NCBI GenBank assembly: GCA_964449285.1
Contig: CAYUZX010000006.1
Span: forward strand, 1-64,000
DNA from: QYOJ01 sp964449285
GTDB lineage: Bacteria; Bacteroidota; Bacteroidia; Bacteroidales; FEN-979
Direction of reading: 5' to 3'
Length of the DNA: 64,000 nt
Every line of letters starts with the position of its first letter. The first letter of the stretch is position 1. Of the stretch, positions 1 through 8,157 are shown one piece after another. The notes beneath the pieces were generated by a model. That model searched no databases. It was not told the origin of the DNA and was given only the letters and a program-made list of their open reading frames with translations. Both the position numbers and the translations under genes were made by a program.

Positions 1-2
1 AC

Positions 3-368
3 AATGGCGTGAAGAAGGCATCATTCTCCCTGGCCACAACAGAGGGGTACAAAAATCGCGAAGGAGAGCGAACGACCCATACCGAATGGCATAATGTTGT
101 GCTTTGGAGAGGGTTAGCCGAAGTTGCTGAGAAATATCTCAGGAAAGGATCTTCCGTGTATATTGAGGGACGGATTCGCAGAAGGGATTATGAAGATGAG
201 AATAAACAGAAAAAGTACGTCTTTGAGATCTTGTGTGATAACATGACCATGCTGGGCGGAGGCCCGAGAAGGGATGGCCCATTCGAGGAAAATGGCGGTG
301 GGGTTGCCTCTTCGCCTGAAACCTCAGATGCTGAGACTACAGCGCCCGACGATGATCTTCCTTTTTAA
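3..368 (+). CDS. ssb: single-stranded DNA-binding protein, 5' end outside window
   Basis: Binds single-stranded DNA during replication, repair and recombination. The frame is already open at position 3 (N-G-V-K-K-A-S-F-S-L-A-T), which matches the second strand of the SSB OB-fold, so about 25 N-terminal residues lie before the window and the GTG at 9 is not the start. The signature HTEWHNVVLWRGLAEVAEKY and the YIEGRI strand are intact. The C-terminus is a flexible Gly/acidic tail ending DDDLPF, the docking tip by which SSB recruits partner proteins. gldD follows 74 nt downstream, an arrangement known from other Bacteroidota. Family assignment is very secure. Confidence 0.96.
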   Translation, partial: NGVKKASFSLATTEGYKNREGERTTHTEWHNVVLWRGLAEVAEKYLRKGSSVYIEGRIRRRDYEDENKQKKYVFEILCDNMTMLGGGPRRDGPFEENGGGVASSPETSDAETTAPDDDLPF

Positions 369-442
369 GGTGAAATAGCGAAGTAGCGAAGTAGCGAAAT
401 TTCACTACCTCGCTACCTTGCTACCTCGCTACTTTCGTAAAC
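369..442. repeat. octamer tandem repeats forming an imperfect inverted repeat (ssb-gldD spacer)
   Basis: The spacer has TAGCGAAG at 376-383 and 384-391 and a variant at 392-399. A second set, CTACCTCG/CTACCTTG/CTACCTCG, occupies 405-428 and is close to the reverse complement of the first. The RNA could fold into a long stem using G-U pairs. It may act as a terminator or attenuator between ssb and gldD, or be one more member of the short tandem repeats seen across this window. Confidence 0.7.
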
Positions 443-1015
443 ATGAAACACGCTCTCAATATTTTCTTTCTTATCATCGTGCTGGCCGGCTGCCAATCGG
501 AGTACACCCCAAAACCCCGGGGATATTTCAGGATTGACCTTCCGGCACATGAATACCGCCAGTTTGACACCACCTTCCCTTTTTTATTCGAGTATCCGAT
601 TTATGCAAGCATCTTTCTGGATACATCAGGATTGGCCGAACCCTACTGGATCAATATCAGCTATCCGGCATACAAAGCACAGCTTCACATCAGCTATAAG
701 GAGATCCACAACAACCTGAATAAATACCTGGAAGATTCACGAACACTGGTCAATAAGCATATCCCAAAAGCCAATGCGATTTCCCAGCAGCAGTTTCTCA
801 ACCCGGAAGCCAATGTTTACGGACTTACTTTCTCTATCAAAGGGACAGAAGCAGCCTCTCCTTACCAGTTTTACCTCACCGACAGCCTGTCAAAATTTGT
901 CAGGGGAGCCCTCTATTTCAATATTGTTCCTAACAACGACTCCCTAGCCCCGGTCATCGATTTTCTGAAACAGGATATCGACCACATGATCAGCACTTTT
1001 CGTTGGAATAATTAA
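443..1015 (+). CDS. gldD: gliding motility lipoprotein GldD
   Basis: Envelope lipoprotein of the Gld set, required for gliding and associated with type IX secretion in Flavobacterium. The 190-residue protein has a lipoprotein signal peptide with lipobox LAGC (lipidated Cys17). It continues with the family opening YTPKPRGYFRIDLP and the downstream FPFLFEYP segment that I recognise as GldD. Position after ssb agrees with Bacteroidota synteny, but the transporter-like gldE usually found between ssb and gldD is absent. Start chosen at the ATG giving the complete signal peptide. Confidence 0.88.
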   Translation: MKHALNIFFLIIVLAGCQSEYTPKPRGYFRIDLPAHEYRQFDTTFPFLFEYPIYASIFLDTSGLAEPYWINISYPAYKAQLHISYKEIHNNLNKYLEDSRTLVNKHIPKANAISQQQFLNPEANVYGLTFSIKGTEAASPYQFYLTDSLSKFVRGALYFNIVPNNDSLAPVIDFLKQDIDHMISTFRWNN

Positions 1016-1046
1016 GATCAATGATGCTTATTTCGGCCAGGGTTTG

Positions 1047-1054
1047 TATTTTTG
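1047..1054 (+). promoter_or_regulatory. putative -7 element upstream of corA
   Basis: TATTTTTG matches the Bacteroidota -7 consensus TAnnTTTG exactly, about 46 nt before the corA ATG. No clear TTTG -33 element lies 19-21 nt upstream, so the call rests on the -7 box only. Confidence 0.4.
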
Positions 1055-1099
1055 CAAGCTCGCACGTTTGAACCTGCTAAACGGAAAGGAGGATCTGCC

Positions 1100-2011
1100 A
1101 TGATCGAAACCATCAAATACGGGACATTAAGATGGTCACACATCGTGAGACCGACAGAAGAAGACCTGGAGATCCTGAAAGATCAGTATCATTTCCATCC
1201 TCTCGATCTCGAGGACTGTCGAAGTGTGATCAATCTCAGGCCCAAGATCGACGTGTATGACGATTACTATTTCCTGATCCTTCACTTCCCTAGCTTCGAT
1301 TCATTGGAAACATTTGTTGATACAAAGGAGATCAAGGTCTTCTGGGGAGAGGACTACCTGATCACCATCGGCAAATCGCACTGGCTTGTGAAGGATATGT
1401 TCAGCCAGGAGAAGTCGGGTGCATTAGCCGGGAAGAAGATGGAGATTGGCAGCTCTGATGCCCTCCTGTATAAAATTCTTGAGCGTCTGATGCAGGAGAC
1501 GCAGTTCCTGGTGGAGAAGGTGGAAAAGGCCGTAGATAATTGTGGGAAGTCGTTATTCAACCGAAAAGCGGAAAAGACGATTGAAAAGATCAGCGTGACA
1601 CAGAAAAACGTGGTTCTTCTCAATACGATGTTCAAACCCCAGTTGACCCTATTCAACCGCCTTCAATCCGGAGCCATTCCAGGGTTTGCTGGGAACATGG
1701 TGGATTATTGGGGAAATATCCTCGACTATCACCAGAAAATTTGGGATATGGTTGAAGATGCAGGTGAGCTCATACGGGGATACTCCAGGACCTTCGATTC
1801 ACTACAGGTAAATAAAACCAACGAGGTAATCAAGATCCTCACCCTGATTTCCTCTATCCTGCTACCCCTTACGTTTATTGCGAGTCTTTACGGGATGAAC
1901 ATTGATCTTCCTTTTGCTAAGCATCCTTTATCGTTTTTCATCCTCACCATGGGCATGGCCGTGATTGCTATCGGGATGATCATCTATTTCAAGGCACGGA
2001 AGTGGATGTGA
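1100..2011 (+). CDS. corA: CorA-family magnesium/cobalt transporter
   Basis: Inner-membrane divalent-cation channel of the CorA 2-TM-GxN family. The ATG at 1100 is chosen because AAAGGAGG lies 7-8 nt upstream, a strong Shine-Dalgarno that is rare in this window; the frame stays open upstream only from a TTG. The protein is about 303 residues: an alpha/beta cytoplasmic domain, a long helical stalk, then two C-terminal membrane helices. The first ends in the selectivity motif YGMN (GMN about 265-267). The C-terminus is basic (KARKWM). Its stop codon directly abuts the stop of the convergent aroA-type gene. Mg2+, Co2+ or Ni2+ specificity cannot be read from sequence. Confidence 0.92.
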   Translation: MIETIKYGTLRWSHIVRPTEEDLEILKDQYHFHPLDLEDCRSVINLRPKIDVYDDYYFLILHFPSFDSLETFVDTKEIKVFWGEDYLITIGKSHWLVKDMFSQEKSGALAGKKMEIGSSDALLYKILERLMQETQFLVEKVEKAVDNCGKSLFNRKAEKTIEKISVTQKNVVLLNTMFKPQLTLFNRLQSGAIPGFAGNMVDYWGNILDYHQKIWDMVEDAGELIRGYSRTFDSLQVNKTNEVIKILTLISSILLPLTFIASLYGMNIDLPFAKHPLSFFILTMGMAVIAIGMIIYFKARKWM

Positions 2012-3103
2012 TCAATCTTTTTTATTCATCACATCGATTTGCCGCTGAATAGACTCTTCGTGGACAACTTCCAGAAGTTTCATAATGAATTCACGCGTTA
2101 ACCCCAGTTCCTCACCTCTTTCAATCCTCTCCCGGAAGATCTGGTTCCATCGCTTCAGCTGCAGGATGGTGATCTTATTTACTTTTTTATAATTCCCAAT
2201 CTTATCTACGATTGTCATCCGCTGTGAGATAATATCAATCAGCTGCTGATCGATCTTATCAATCTCCGAACGGAGTTCCTCCAGCCGGTTCTGGAATTCA
2301 GCACTGCCAACCGGTTTGCGCAGGATTAATCCGGATAACAAGGCTGAGAACTGTTCCGGGGTTATCTGCTGTTGCCGGTCGGTCAGAGCCTCTTTCGGCC
2401 GGATGTGGGTTTCAATCATCAGGCCATTCATCTCCAGGTCAATAGCGCGCTGAGAGATGGCTGCAAGCAGGTCGGCCTTACCGCAGATATGGCTAGGATC
2501 TACAATCACCGGGAGCTCCGGACAGAGCCGTTTCAACTCGATCGGGATTTCCCACATCGGGTCGTTGCGGTAAGGGGAATGGGAATAGTAGGAGAATCCC
2601 CTGTGAATGGCAATAAGTTTCTGGATTCCAAACCGGTTGATCCGCTCGAGGGCGCCTATCCAGGTAGTGAGGTCCGGATTCAGCGGATTTTTCACCATCA
2701 CAGGAATCTGAGACCCTTTCAACGCCTCTCCGATCTCCTGTACCGAGAAGGGATTAACGACCGTACGGGCACCCAGCCAAACCATGTCGATTCCCGCTTT
2801 GAGGGCTTTCTCCACGTGTATTGGGCTGGCAACCTCTGTGGTCACTTTCAATCTGGTTTCCTGCTTTACTCTAATGAGCCAATCCAGCCCTACATCACCT
2901 ACTCCTTCAAACGTACTGGGTCGTGTTCGGGGTTTCCATAACCCGGCCCTAAATACCTTAACCATCGGGATCTTTGCCAGCTCCAGCGCTGTCTCCATCA
3001 CCTGCTCTTCTGACTCAGCCGAACAAGGCCCAGCAATGATACATGGCTTGTTGCCACATGGCATCCAGTTACTTATTGGCTCAATGTCGAAATAGTGTGT
3101 CAT
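2012..3103 (-). CDS. bifunctional 3-deoxy-7-phosphoheptulonate synthase / chorismate mutase
   Basis: Catalyses the first step of the shikimate pathway (PEP + erythrose 4-phosphate to DAHP) and, through a second domain, chorismate to prephenate. Residues 1-260 are a type I-beta DAHP synthase barrel with IIAGPCSAES near the N-terminus, KVFRAGLWKPRTRP and the metal/substrate segment DPSHICGK. Residues about 270-363 form an AroQ-type all-helical chorismate mutase beginning RLEELRSEIDKIDQQL. In related fusions this domain also mediates feedback inhibition. The start overlaps the end of the upstream membrane-protein gene by 23 nt, suggesting coupled translation. Confidence 0.95.
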   Translation of the reverse strand: MTHYFDIEPISNWMPCGNKPCIIAGPCSAESEEQVMETALELAKIPMVKVFRAGLWKPRTRPSTFEGVGDVGLDWLIRVKQETRLKVTTEVASPIHVEKALKAGIDMVWLGARTVVNPFSVQEIGEALKGSQIPVMVKNPLNPDLTTWIGALERINRFGIQKLIAIHRGFSYYSHSPYRNDPMWEIPIELKRLCPELPVIVDPSHICGKADLLAAISQRAIDLEMNGLMIETHIRPKEALTDRQQQITPEQFSALLSGLILRKPVGSAEFQNRLEELRSEIDKIDQQLIDIISQRMTIVDKIGNYKKVNKITILQLKRWNQIFRERIERGEELGLTREFIMKLLEVVHEESIQRQIDVMNKKD

Positions 3104-3536
3104 GCGGGTATTTTACAGATCTGAAGATTAGTTTGAACAGATGAACAACCACGCCGATGGCTGAAGCCACCATGCCGATAATAAAGATTATAGGCAGTAT
3201 GATATCCAGCCATGTCCATCCTCCCATTGCCGAAAAATCAAATGGATAGAGAAAATATAGAACCAGCAGGACAACCAGGCTTGCACCGTCAAGAACCATC
3301 CTGATGAGATGCCATAACCAGTGGAAATCAAGAAAGAGGATCAGGGCCCACCCGATGATCTGCAGTACAAGGTTGATGTTGAGGATCCAGAGAACGGTGT
3401 CGTAACGGTCATTGATAAAAGGAAGATCCCACTCGGGCACGTTGTTAATAATATAGAGGAAGATCAGGTTCCAGATAATCGACCAGATTGCCTCTCCACG
3501 ATGCCGTTTTGGTGGCTTCAGTGTTTCTTCAGTCAT
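3081..3536 (-). CDS. four-helix membrane protein, unknown function
   Basis: About 151 residues with a soluble N-terminus (MTEETLKPPKRHRGEAIW) followed by four hydrophobic segments, typical of a small integral inner-membrane protein. I recognise no family. The internal ATG at 3536 is preferred to the upstream in-frame start at 3578 because the protein then begins with a normal polar tail. It precedes and overlaps the DAHP synthase/chorismate mutase gene by 23 nt on the same strand, so the two are probably one transcript. A role in aromatic metabolism would be guilt by association only. Confidence 0.7.
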   Translation of the reverse strand: MTEETLKPPKRHRGEAIWSIIWNLIFLYIINNVPEWDLPFINDRYDTVLWILNINLVLQIIGWALILFLDFHWLWHLIRMVLDGASLVVLLVLYFLYPFDFSAMGGWTWLDIILPIIFIIGMVASAIGVVVHLFKLIFRSVKYPHDTLFRH

Positions 3537-3588
3537 AACTTCATATTTGAGACGATAAAGATATGGGAATTTTCTCAATCTATCCTGC

Positions 3589-3650
3589 AGATCCCGGGTC
3601 CCGGATCAGAGATTTTATAGCAGGCATCTGATATCTGGCATCTGGCATCT
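3589..3650. repeat. inverted repeat plus TCTGGCA heptamers upstream of asnS
   Basis: An inverted repeat GATCCCGGG/TCCCGGATC lies at about 3589-3606. It is followed by a degenerate heptamer run (TCTGGCA at 3634-3640 and 3641-3647, with decayed copies on both sides). It belongs to the class of short tandem repeats seen in other spacers and inside genes of this window. Confidence 0.6.
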
Positions 3651-3666
3651 AGTTAAAAGTTTTCCG

Positions 3667-3674
3667 TAATTTTG
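3667..3674 (+). promoter_or_regulatory. putative -7 element of asnS
   Basis: TAATTTTG matches TAnnTTTG exactly and sits 18 nt before the asnS ATG. The upstream region about 21 nt away is TCTGG rather than TTTG, so the -33 half is weak and lies inside the heptamer repeat. Confidence 0.5.
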
Positions 3675-3692
3675 CATGCTAATTTTTAAAAA

Positions 3693-5090
3693 ATGGAACA
3701 TCTCAGAAGATCAAAAGTAGTGGATCTGTTGCAATCGAAAGATACCGGCAGGGAGGTCCTGGTGAAAGGGTGGGTACGAACCAAACGCGGCAATAAAAAT
3801 GTCAACTTTATTGCTCTGAATGACGGCTCAGTGATTCACCATATCCAGATCGTTGCTGAGGTTGCCAATTTTAACGATGAGTTGCTGAAGAAGATCACAA
3901 CTGGCTCTGCCATCGCTGTTGAAGGGACACTGGTTGAGTCGATGGGACAGGGCCAGCATGTTGAGATCCAGGCCAGGGCAATTGAATTGTTCGGAACAGC
4001 GGACCCTGAAACCTATCCGCTACAGAAAAAAGGCCATACCCTGGAATTCCTGCGTGAGATAGCCCACCTTCGGCCACGTACCAATACTTTTGGAGCTGTC
4101 CTGCGCATCCGCCATGCAATGTCATTTGCTATCCATAAGTACTTCAACGACCACGGTTTTTTCTATATCCATTCACCCATCGTCACCGGATCAGATGCCG
4201 AAGGGGCAGGAGCGATGTTCCGCGTTACCACTCTCGACCCGGTGAATCCGCCTCTTACCACAGAAGGCAAAGTCAACTATGCCGAAGATTTTTTCGGGAA
4301 AGAGACCAACCTGACAGTCTCCGGTCAATTGGAAGCCGAACTTGGCGCACTGGCACTTTCGCTGGTATATACGTTTGGACCTACTTTTCGGGCTGAGAAC
4401 TCTAACACTCCGAGGCATCTGGCCGAATTCTGGATGATTGAACCCGAAATGGCCTTTTACGACATTCACGATAACATGGACCTGGCCGAAGATTTCCTGA
4501 AGAACCTGATGCAGTATGCCCTGGATCATTGTATGGATGATCTTGAGTTCCTCAACAAGATGTATGACAATGAGCTCATAAACAGGCTAAAGCAAGTTGT
4601 GAAAAGCAAATTCGAACGGCTTACCTATACAGAAGCTATTGAGATTTTGAAGGCATCTGGTCAAACGTGGGAGTTTCCGGTCGACTGGGGTTCTGACCTG
4701 CAGGCCGAACATGAACGCTACCTTGTTGAGAAACACTTTCACTGTCCGGTGATGCTGACCGATTATCCCAAGGATATCAAGGCCTTTTACATGAAGCAAA
4801 ATGACGACAACAAGACCGTCAGGGGATTGGATGTCCTCTTTCCGCGGATCGGAGAAATCATCGGTGGATCTCAGAGAGAAGAGAACTACGACAGCTTACT
4901 CCGGCGGATCAATGAGATGAATATTCAAGAAAAAGATATCTGGTGGTATCTCGATACACGCCGGTTTGGAACTGCTCCTCACAGCGGTTTTGGCCTTGGG
5001 TTTGAACGGCTGATCCTCTTCGTTACAGGGATGAGCAACATCCGCGACGTGATCCCCTTCCCACGAACACCTAAGAACGCGGAGTTCTAG
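3693..5090 (+). CDS. asnS: asparaginyl-tRNA synthetase
   Basis: Class IIb aminoacyl-tRNA synthetase charging tRNA-Asn. The 465-residue protein is full length for the bacterial family. An N-terminal OB-fold anticodon-binding domain spans about residues 1-115, with VLVKGWVRTKRGNKNVNFI. The catalytic domain has motif 2 (FGPTFRAENS, then RHLAEFWMIEPE) and motif 3 near the C-terminus (GFGLGFERLILFVTG). SGQLEAE and GGSQREENY are typical AsnRS/AspRS substrate-site segments. HSGFGLGFE together with the short bacterial length favours AsnRS over AspRS. Confidence 0.96.
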   Translation: MEHLRRSKVVDLLQSKDTGREVLVKGWVRTKRGNKNVNFIALNDGSVIHHIQIVAEVANFNDELLKKITTGSAIAVEGTLVESMGQGQHVEIQARAIELFGTADPETYPLQKKGHTLEFLREIAHLRPRTNTFGAVLRIRHAMSFAIHKYFNDHGFFYIHSPIVTGSDAEGAGAMFRVTTLDPVNPPLTTEGKVNYAEDFFGKETNLTVSGQLEAELGALALSLVYTFGPTFRAENSNTPRHLAEFWMIEPEMAFYDIHDNMDLAEDFLKNLMQYALDHCMDDLEFLNKMYDNELINRLKQVVKSKFERLTYTEAIEILKASGQTWEFPVDWGSDLQAEHERYLVEKHFHCPVMLTDYPKDIKAFYMKQNDDNKTVRGLDVLFPRIGEIIGGSQREENYDSLLRRINEMNIQEKDIWWYLDTRRFGTAPHSGFGLGFERLILFVTGMSNIRDVIPFPRTPKNAEF

Positions 5091-5160
5091 ATCCTGGATA
5101 CTAGATCCTCGATGCTGGATTAAAATTTCCTCCCCTTCAATGGGAGGGCAGGGAGGGGTA
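5091..5160. repeat. degenerate AGATCCTxGATxCT repeats and CCTCCC/GGGAGG hairpin
   Basis: After asnS, an AGATCCT-type motif recurs in decayed form, followed by CCTCCC (5129-5134) paired with GGGAGG (5142-5147) and another GGGAGGGG at 5151-5158. The GC-rich stem could act as a terminator for asnS, but there is no immediate U-tract. The same CCCCTCC-type hairpin recurs at 17787 and, in frame, at 26586. Confidence 0.55.
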
Positions 5161-5205
5161 ATTCCTCGCATTTTTTTTGTAATTTTACAGAGATAAAACT
5201 TTCCT

Positions 5206-6951
5206 ATGGAAAAACGTTGGATCATTAAGGAGCGAGGAGATGAAGCGGTTATCGGACAATTGTCCAGGGAGCTAAACATCGACCAGTATCTTGCCAGCTT
5301 GTTGGTTCAACGTGGCATCCACACTTTTGCACAGGCCAAATCCTTTTTTCGCCCCCACCTTGAAGACTTGCATGACCCCTTCCTGATGAAGGATATGGAC
5401 AAAGCCATCACCAGGATTGAATTAGCCTTGCGGAAAGGAGAAAAAATACTGATTTACGGTGATTACGATGTGGATGGGACTACTGCCGTTGCCCTGACCT
5501 ACCTCTTTCTTCGGAAATTCACAGATAAAATCGATTTCTATATTCCCGACAGGTATAACGAAGGGTATGGCATTTCATCCCAAGGGATCAAGTATGCGGC
5601 AGATGAGGGGTTCGCGTTGGTAATCGCACTCGATTGCGGCATTAAAGCAGTTGAGATGGTGAAACAGGCGAAAGCGAATGGGGTTGACTTTATCATTTGT
5701 GACCACCATCGCCCCGGATCTGAGCTCCCGGATGCCGCTGCCGTTCTCGACCCGAAGCGCTCCGATTGCAGCTACCCATATAAAGAGCTATCGGGCTGCG
5801 GTATTGGGTTCAAACTGATCCAAGCCTATGCACAGAAAAACGATATCCCGTTCGAGGAGCTGAAAGAATACCTTGATCTTGTGGTCGTCAGCATCGCTTC
5901 AGACATCGTGGACATCACTGGAGAGAATCGTATTCTGGCTTATTACGGGCTGAAACTGGTCAACATACGTCCGCGCCCGGGCATTGAAGCAGTGCTTAAG
6001 TATGCCAACATCATGAAAAAGGATGAAGATGACGGGAACCTCTTTTTTAACCGTGAACTTACGATAACTGATCTTGTCTTCCTGGTTGGGCCGAGGATCA
6101 ATGCTGCGGGCCGGATCGAAAGCGGACGAAACTCGGTGGAGCTTCTCATCGCCGATAACTTTAAACTCGCCAGGGAAATTGGTAAACAAATCGACAGTTA
6201 TAACACAGAAAGAAAAGCGCTGGATACATTGGCGACGCAGCAGGCAATTGAGATGATCAATAACGATGATAAACTGAAGCAAGCGCGTTCCACTGTGATA
6301 TTTAATCCCAGCTGGCACAAGGGCGTTATTGGTATTGTGGCTTCCAGGCTGACAGAGGTTTTTTACCGCCCCACCATCGTCTTTACACAAGCGGGTGAAT
6401 TTATCACCGGATCGGCCCGGTCTGTAAAAGATTTTGATATTTACGATGCCATAGACTCTTGCAATGACCTGCTGGAGCATTTCGGCGGACATAAATTCGC
6501 AGCGGGCCTTTCTCTCAGGCCTGAGAATCTGGAGGCATTTAAGAAACGGTTCGAAGAAATAGTGACCGAAAAGTTGCAGGGTATTGAGCTGATACCCGAG
6601 ATTGAGATTGATGCTGAACTTCCGCTCTTCTCAATCCATTCCAGGTTTTTCAATATCCTGAAGCAATTTTCCCCATTCGGCCCTGGGAACCTGGCGCCGC
6701 TTTTTATTACCAAAGGAGTCGTGAACGCCGGCGGTACCCGGATTGTTGGTAAAAATCACCTGAAACTTTGCGTTGTTCATCCTGATGTGCATGGAGGGCC
6801 CTTCTCCGGGATCGCATTTCAGCAGGGGGACCATATGCTTCGGATCGACAAAGGCATCCCGTTCGATCTTTGCTATAACGTTGAAGAGAATGAATGGAAT
6901 GGTACGGTTACGCTCCAGCTCAATGTGAAGGATATCAAGTTCGAAGGTTAA
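5206..6951 (+). CDS. recJ: single-stranded-DNA-specific exonuclease RecJ
   Basis: 5'-to-3' ssDNA exonuclease of the DHH phosphoesterase superfamily acting in recombination, mismatch and base-excision repair. The 581-residue protein is full length. Visible motifs are IYGDYDVDGTTA (about residue 83 on; metal-binding Asp residues), the name-giving DHH (D166-H167-H168) in ICDHHRPG, SIASDIVDI, GPRINAAGRI and the DHHA1 motif GGHKFAAGLS (about 427). A C-terminal OB-like domain follows. A TAATTTTA box at 5180-5187 is one mismatch from the -7 consensus and may be its promoter. Confidence 0.96.
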   Translation: MEKRWIIKERGDEAVIGQLSRELNIDQYLASLLVQRGIHTFAQAKSFFRPHLEDLHDPFLMKDMDKAITRIELALRKGEKILIYGDYDVDGTTAVALTYLFLRKFTDKIDFYIPDRYNEGYGISSQGIKYAADEGFALVIALDCGIKAVEMVKQAKANGVDFIICDHHRPGSELPDAAAVLDPKRSDCSYPYKELSGCGIGFKLIQAYAQKNDIPFEELKEYLDLVVVSIASDIVDITGENRILAYYGLKLVNIRPRPGIEAVLKYANIMKKDEDDGNLFFNRELTITDLVFLVGPRINAAGRIESGRNSVELLIADNFKLAREIGKQIDSYNTERKALDTLATQQAIEMINNDDKLKQARSTVIFNPSWHKGVIGIVASRLTEVFYRPTIVFTQAGEFITGSARSVKDFDIYDAIDSCNDLLEHFGGHKFAAGLSLRPENLEAFKKRFEEIVTEKLQGIELIPEIEIDAELPLFSIHSRFFNILKQFSPFGPGNLAPLFITKGVVNAGGTRIVGKNHLKLCVVHPDVHGGPFSGIAFQQGDHMLRIDKGIPFDLCYNVEENEWNGTVTLQLNVKDIKFEG

Positions 6952-8146
6952 CTTATCTCATCCCCAAAACAGACTCCCATTTTTCGTGTTTTATGGATCA
7001 GTGGAAGGTTCATGGGGACAAGCCTGAGTTTCCCTCCAACTTCTGAAAGGGGAATTGAGCTGATCTGGTTACCTGAAAGGTTCACCATCTGCCCGAATTT
7101 CTGTTGTGCAATCAACTCAACCGCCGAAGCGCCAAATCGGGTTCCCAGTACCCTGTCCATCGGGGAGGGGCTTCCTCCGCGTTGGATATATCCAAGGATC
7201 GTCTCCCGAGTCTCCAGGCCAGTCTTTTCTTTGATAGCATCGGCAATGTATCGTCCGGCCGAATCTCCTTTTTTGAAGGGGATTCCTTCTGCCACTACCA
7301 CAATGGAGTAAGGTTTTTTATTGATTGCCCTTCTCTTCAGGCACTTCGCCACGATGTCAATATCGAATTCCACTTCGGGTAGAAGGATCACATCCCCACC
7401 TCCCGCGATGCCTGAAAAGAGTGCCAGCCAGCCAGCATGATGACCCATCACTTCGATCACCATGATCCGCTTGTGACTATTGGCAGTGGTGTGCAGCCTG
7501 TCGATGGCTTCAGTGGCAATCCATAGCGCAGAGTCAAACCCGAAGGAGAGATCCGTGCCCCACACGTCGTTATCAATGGTCTTAGGGATACCGATCACAT
7601 TCAGCCCCTCTTCCGCAAGATGGGCAGCAGTTCTCATAGTGCCGTTCCCTCCTATGCATACCAAGGCATCCAGCCCCAGTTCCTTATAATGCTTGCGGAT
7701 CAGCTTGGGTTTGTCGATCGACAGGATCGAGCTGCTCTTCTTGAAAGGGTTTTCACGTGAAGTTCCCAGAATGGTTCCCCCTACGGTCAGAATTCCGGAA
7801 AGTTGATTCTCATCCAGGATCGTATACTCCTGGTTGATCAATCCGAGAAATCCGGNNNNNNNNNNNNNNNNNNNNNNNNNNNNNNNNNNNNNNNNNNNNN
7901 NNNNNNNNNNNNNNNNNNNNNNNNNNNNNNNNNNNNNNNNNNNNNNNNNNNNNNNAGTTGATTCTCATCCAGGATCGTATACTCCTGGTTGATCAATCCG
8001 AGAAATCCGGAGGAGATCCCGACAACTTCCATCCCATACTCAAGGATGGCTGTTTTACCAACACCTCTGATGGCTGCGTTGATCCCGGGGCAGTCACCGC
8101 CGGCAGTTACAATCCCGATCCGGAGAGTTTTTTTTGATGTACTCAT
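6948..8146 (-). CDS. pfkA: 6-phosphofructokinase family protein, interrupted only by an assembly gap
   Basis: Group III-type phosphofructokinase. The gene spans a 100-N gap (7856-7955), but the 55 nt on either side of the gap are identical. Removing N plus one copy gives 1044 nt, exactly 348 codons, and an uninterrupted 347-residue protein, so the gene is intact. In the corrected numbering the motifs are TAGGDCPGINAAIRG at 14-28, GGNGT at 114-118, PKTIDND at 136-142 (catalytic Asp140) and VMGHHAGW near 181. Gly after the Asn with Lys137 is the pattern of group III enzymes, often ATP-dependent. The usual Mg-binding Asp is Asn116 and the MGR arginine is His184, so phosphoryl donor and activity are uncertain. 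Lies 11 nt after the coiled-coil gene, probably the same transcript. Confidence 0.88.
7856..7955. other. 100-N scaffold gap, probably artificial
   Basis: Exactly 100 N. The 55 bases before (7801-7855) and after (7956-8010) are identical, the signature of two contigs ending in the same k-mer overlap that were joined with a fixed-size spacer. Collapsing it restores the pfkA reading frame. Confidence 0.9.
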
Positions 8147-8157
8147 GAGAAAGAAGA

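Noticed and set aside
9..11. GTG at 9 as the ssb start
   Set aside because: The frame is open upstream and residues N-G-V continue the SSB alignment, so the gene is simply cut by the window edge.
369..437. Spacer structure considered as a riboswitch
   Set aside because: It is fully explained by tandem octamers in opposite orientation and matches no known aptamer core.
1052..1054. TTG at 1052 as the corA start
   Set aside because: It overlaps the -7 box, and the ATG at 1100 has a strong AAAGGAGG site at proper distance.
2372..2941. Long open frame (189 codons) on the plus strand opposite the DAHP synthase gene
   Set aside because: Exact antisense shadow of a strongly conserved enzyme, with no recognisable domain or start context.
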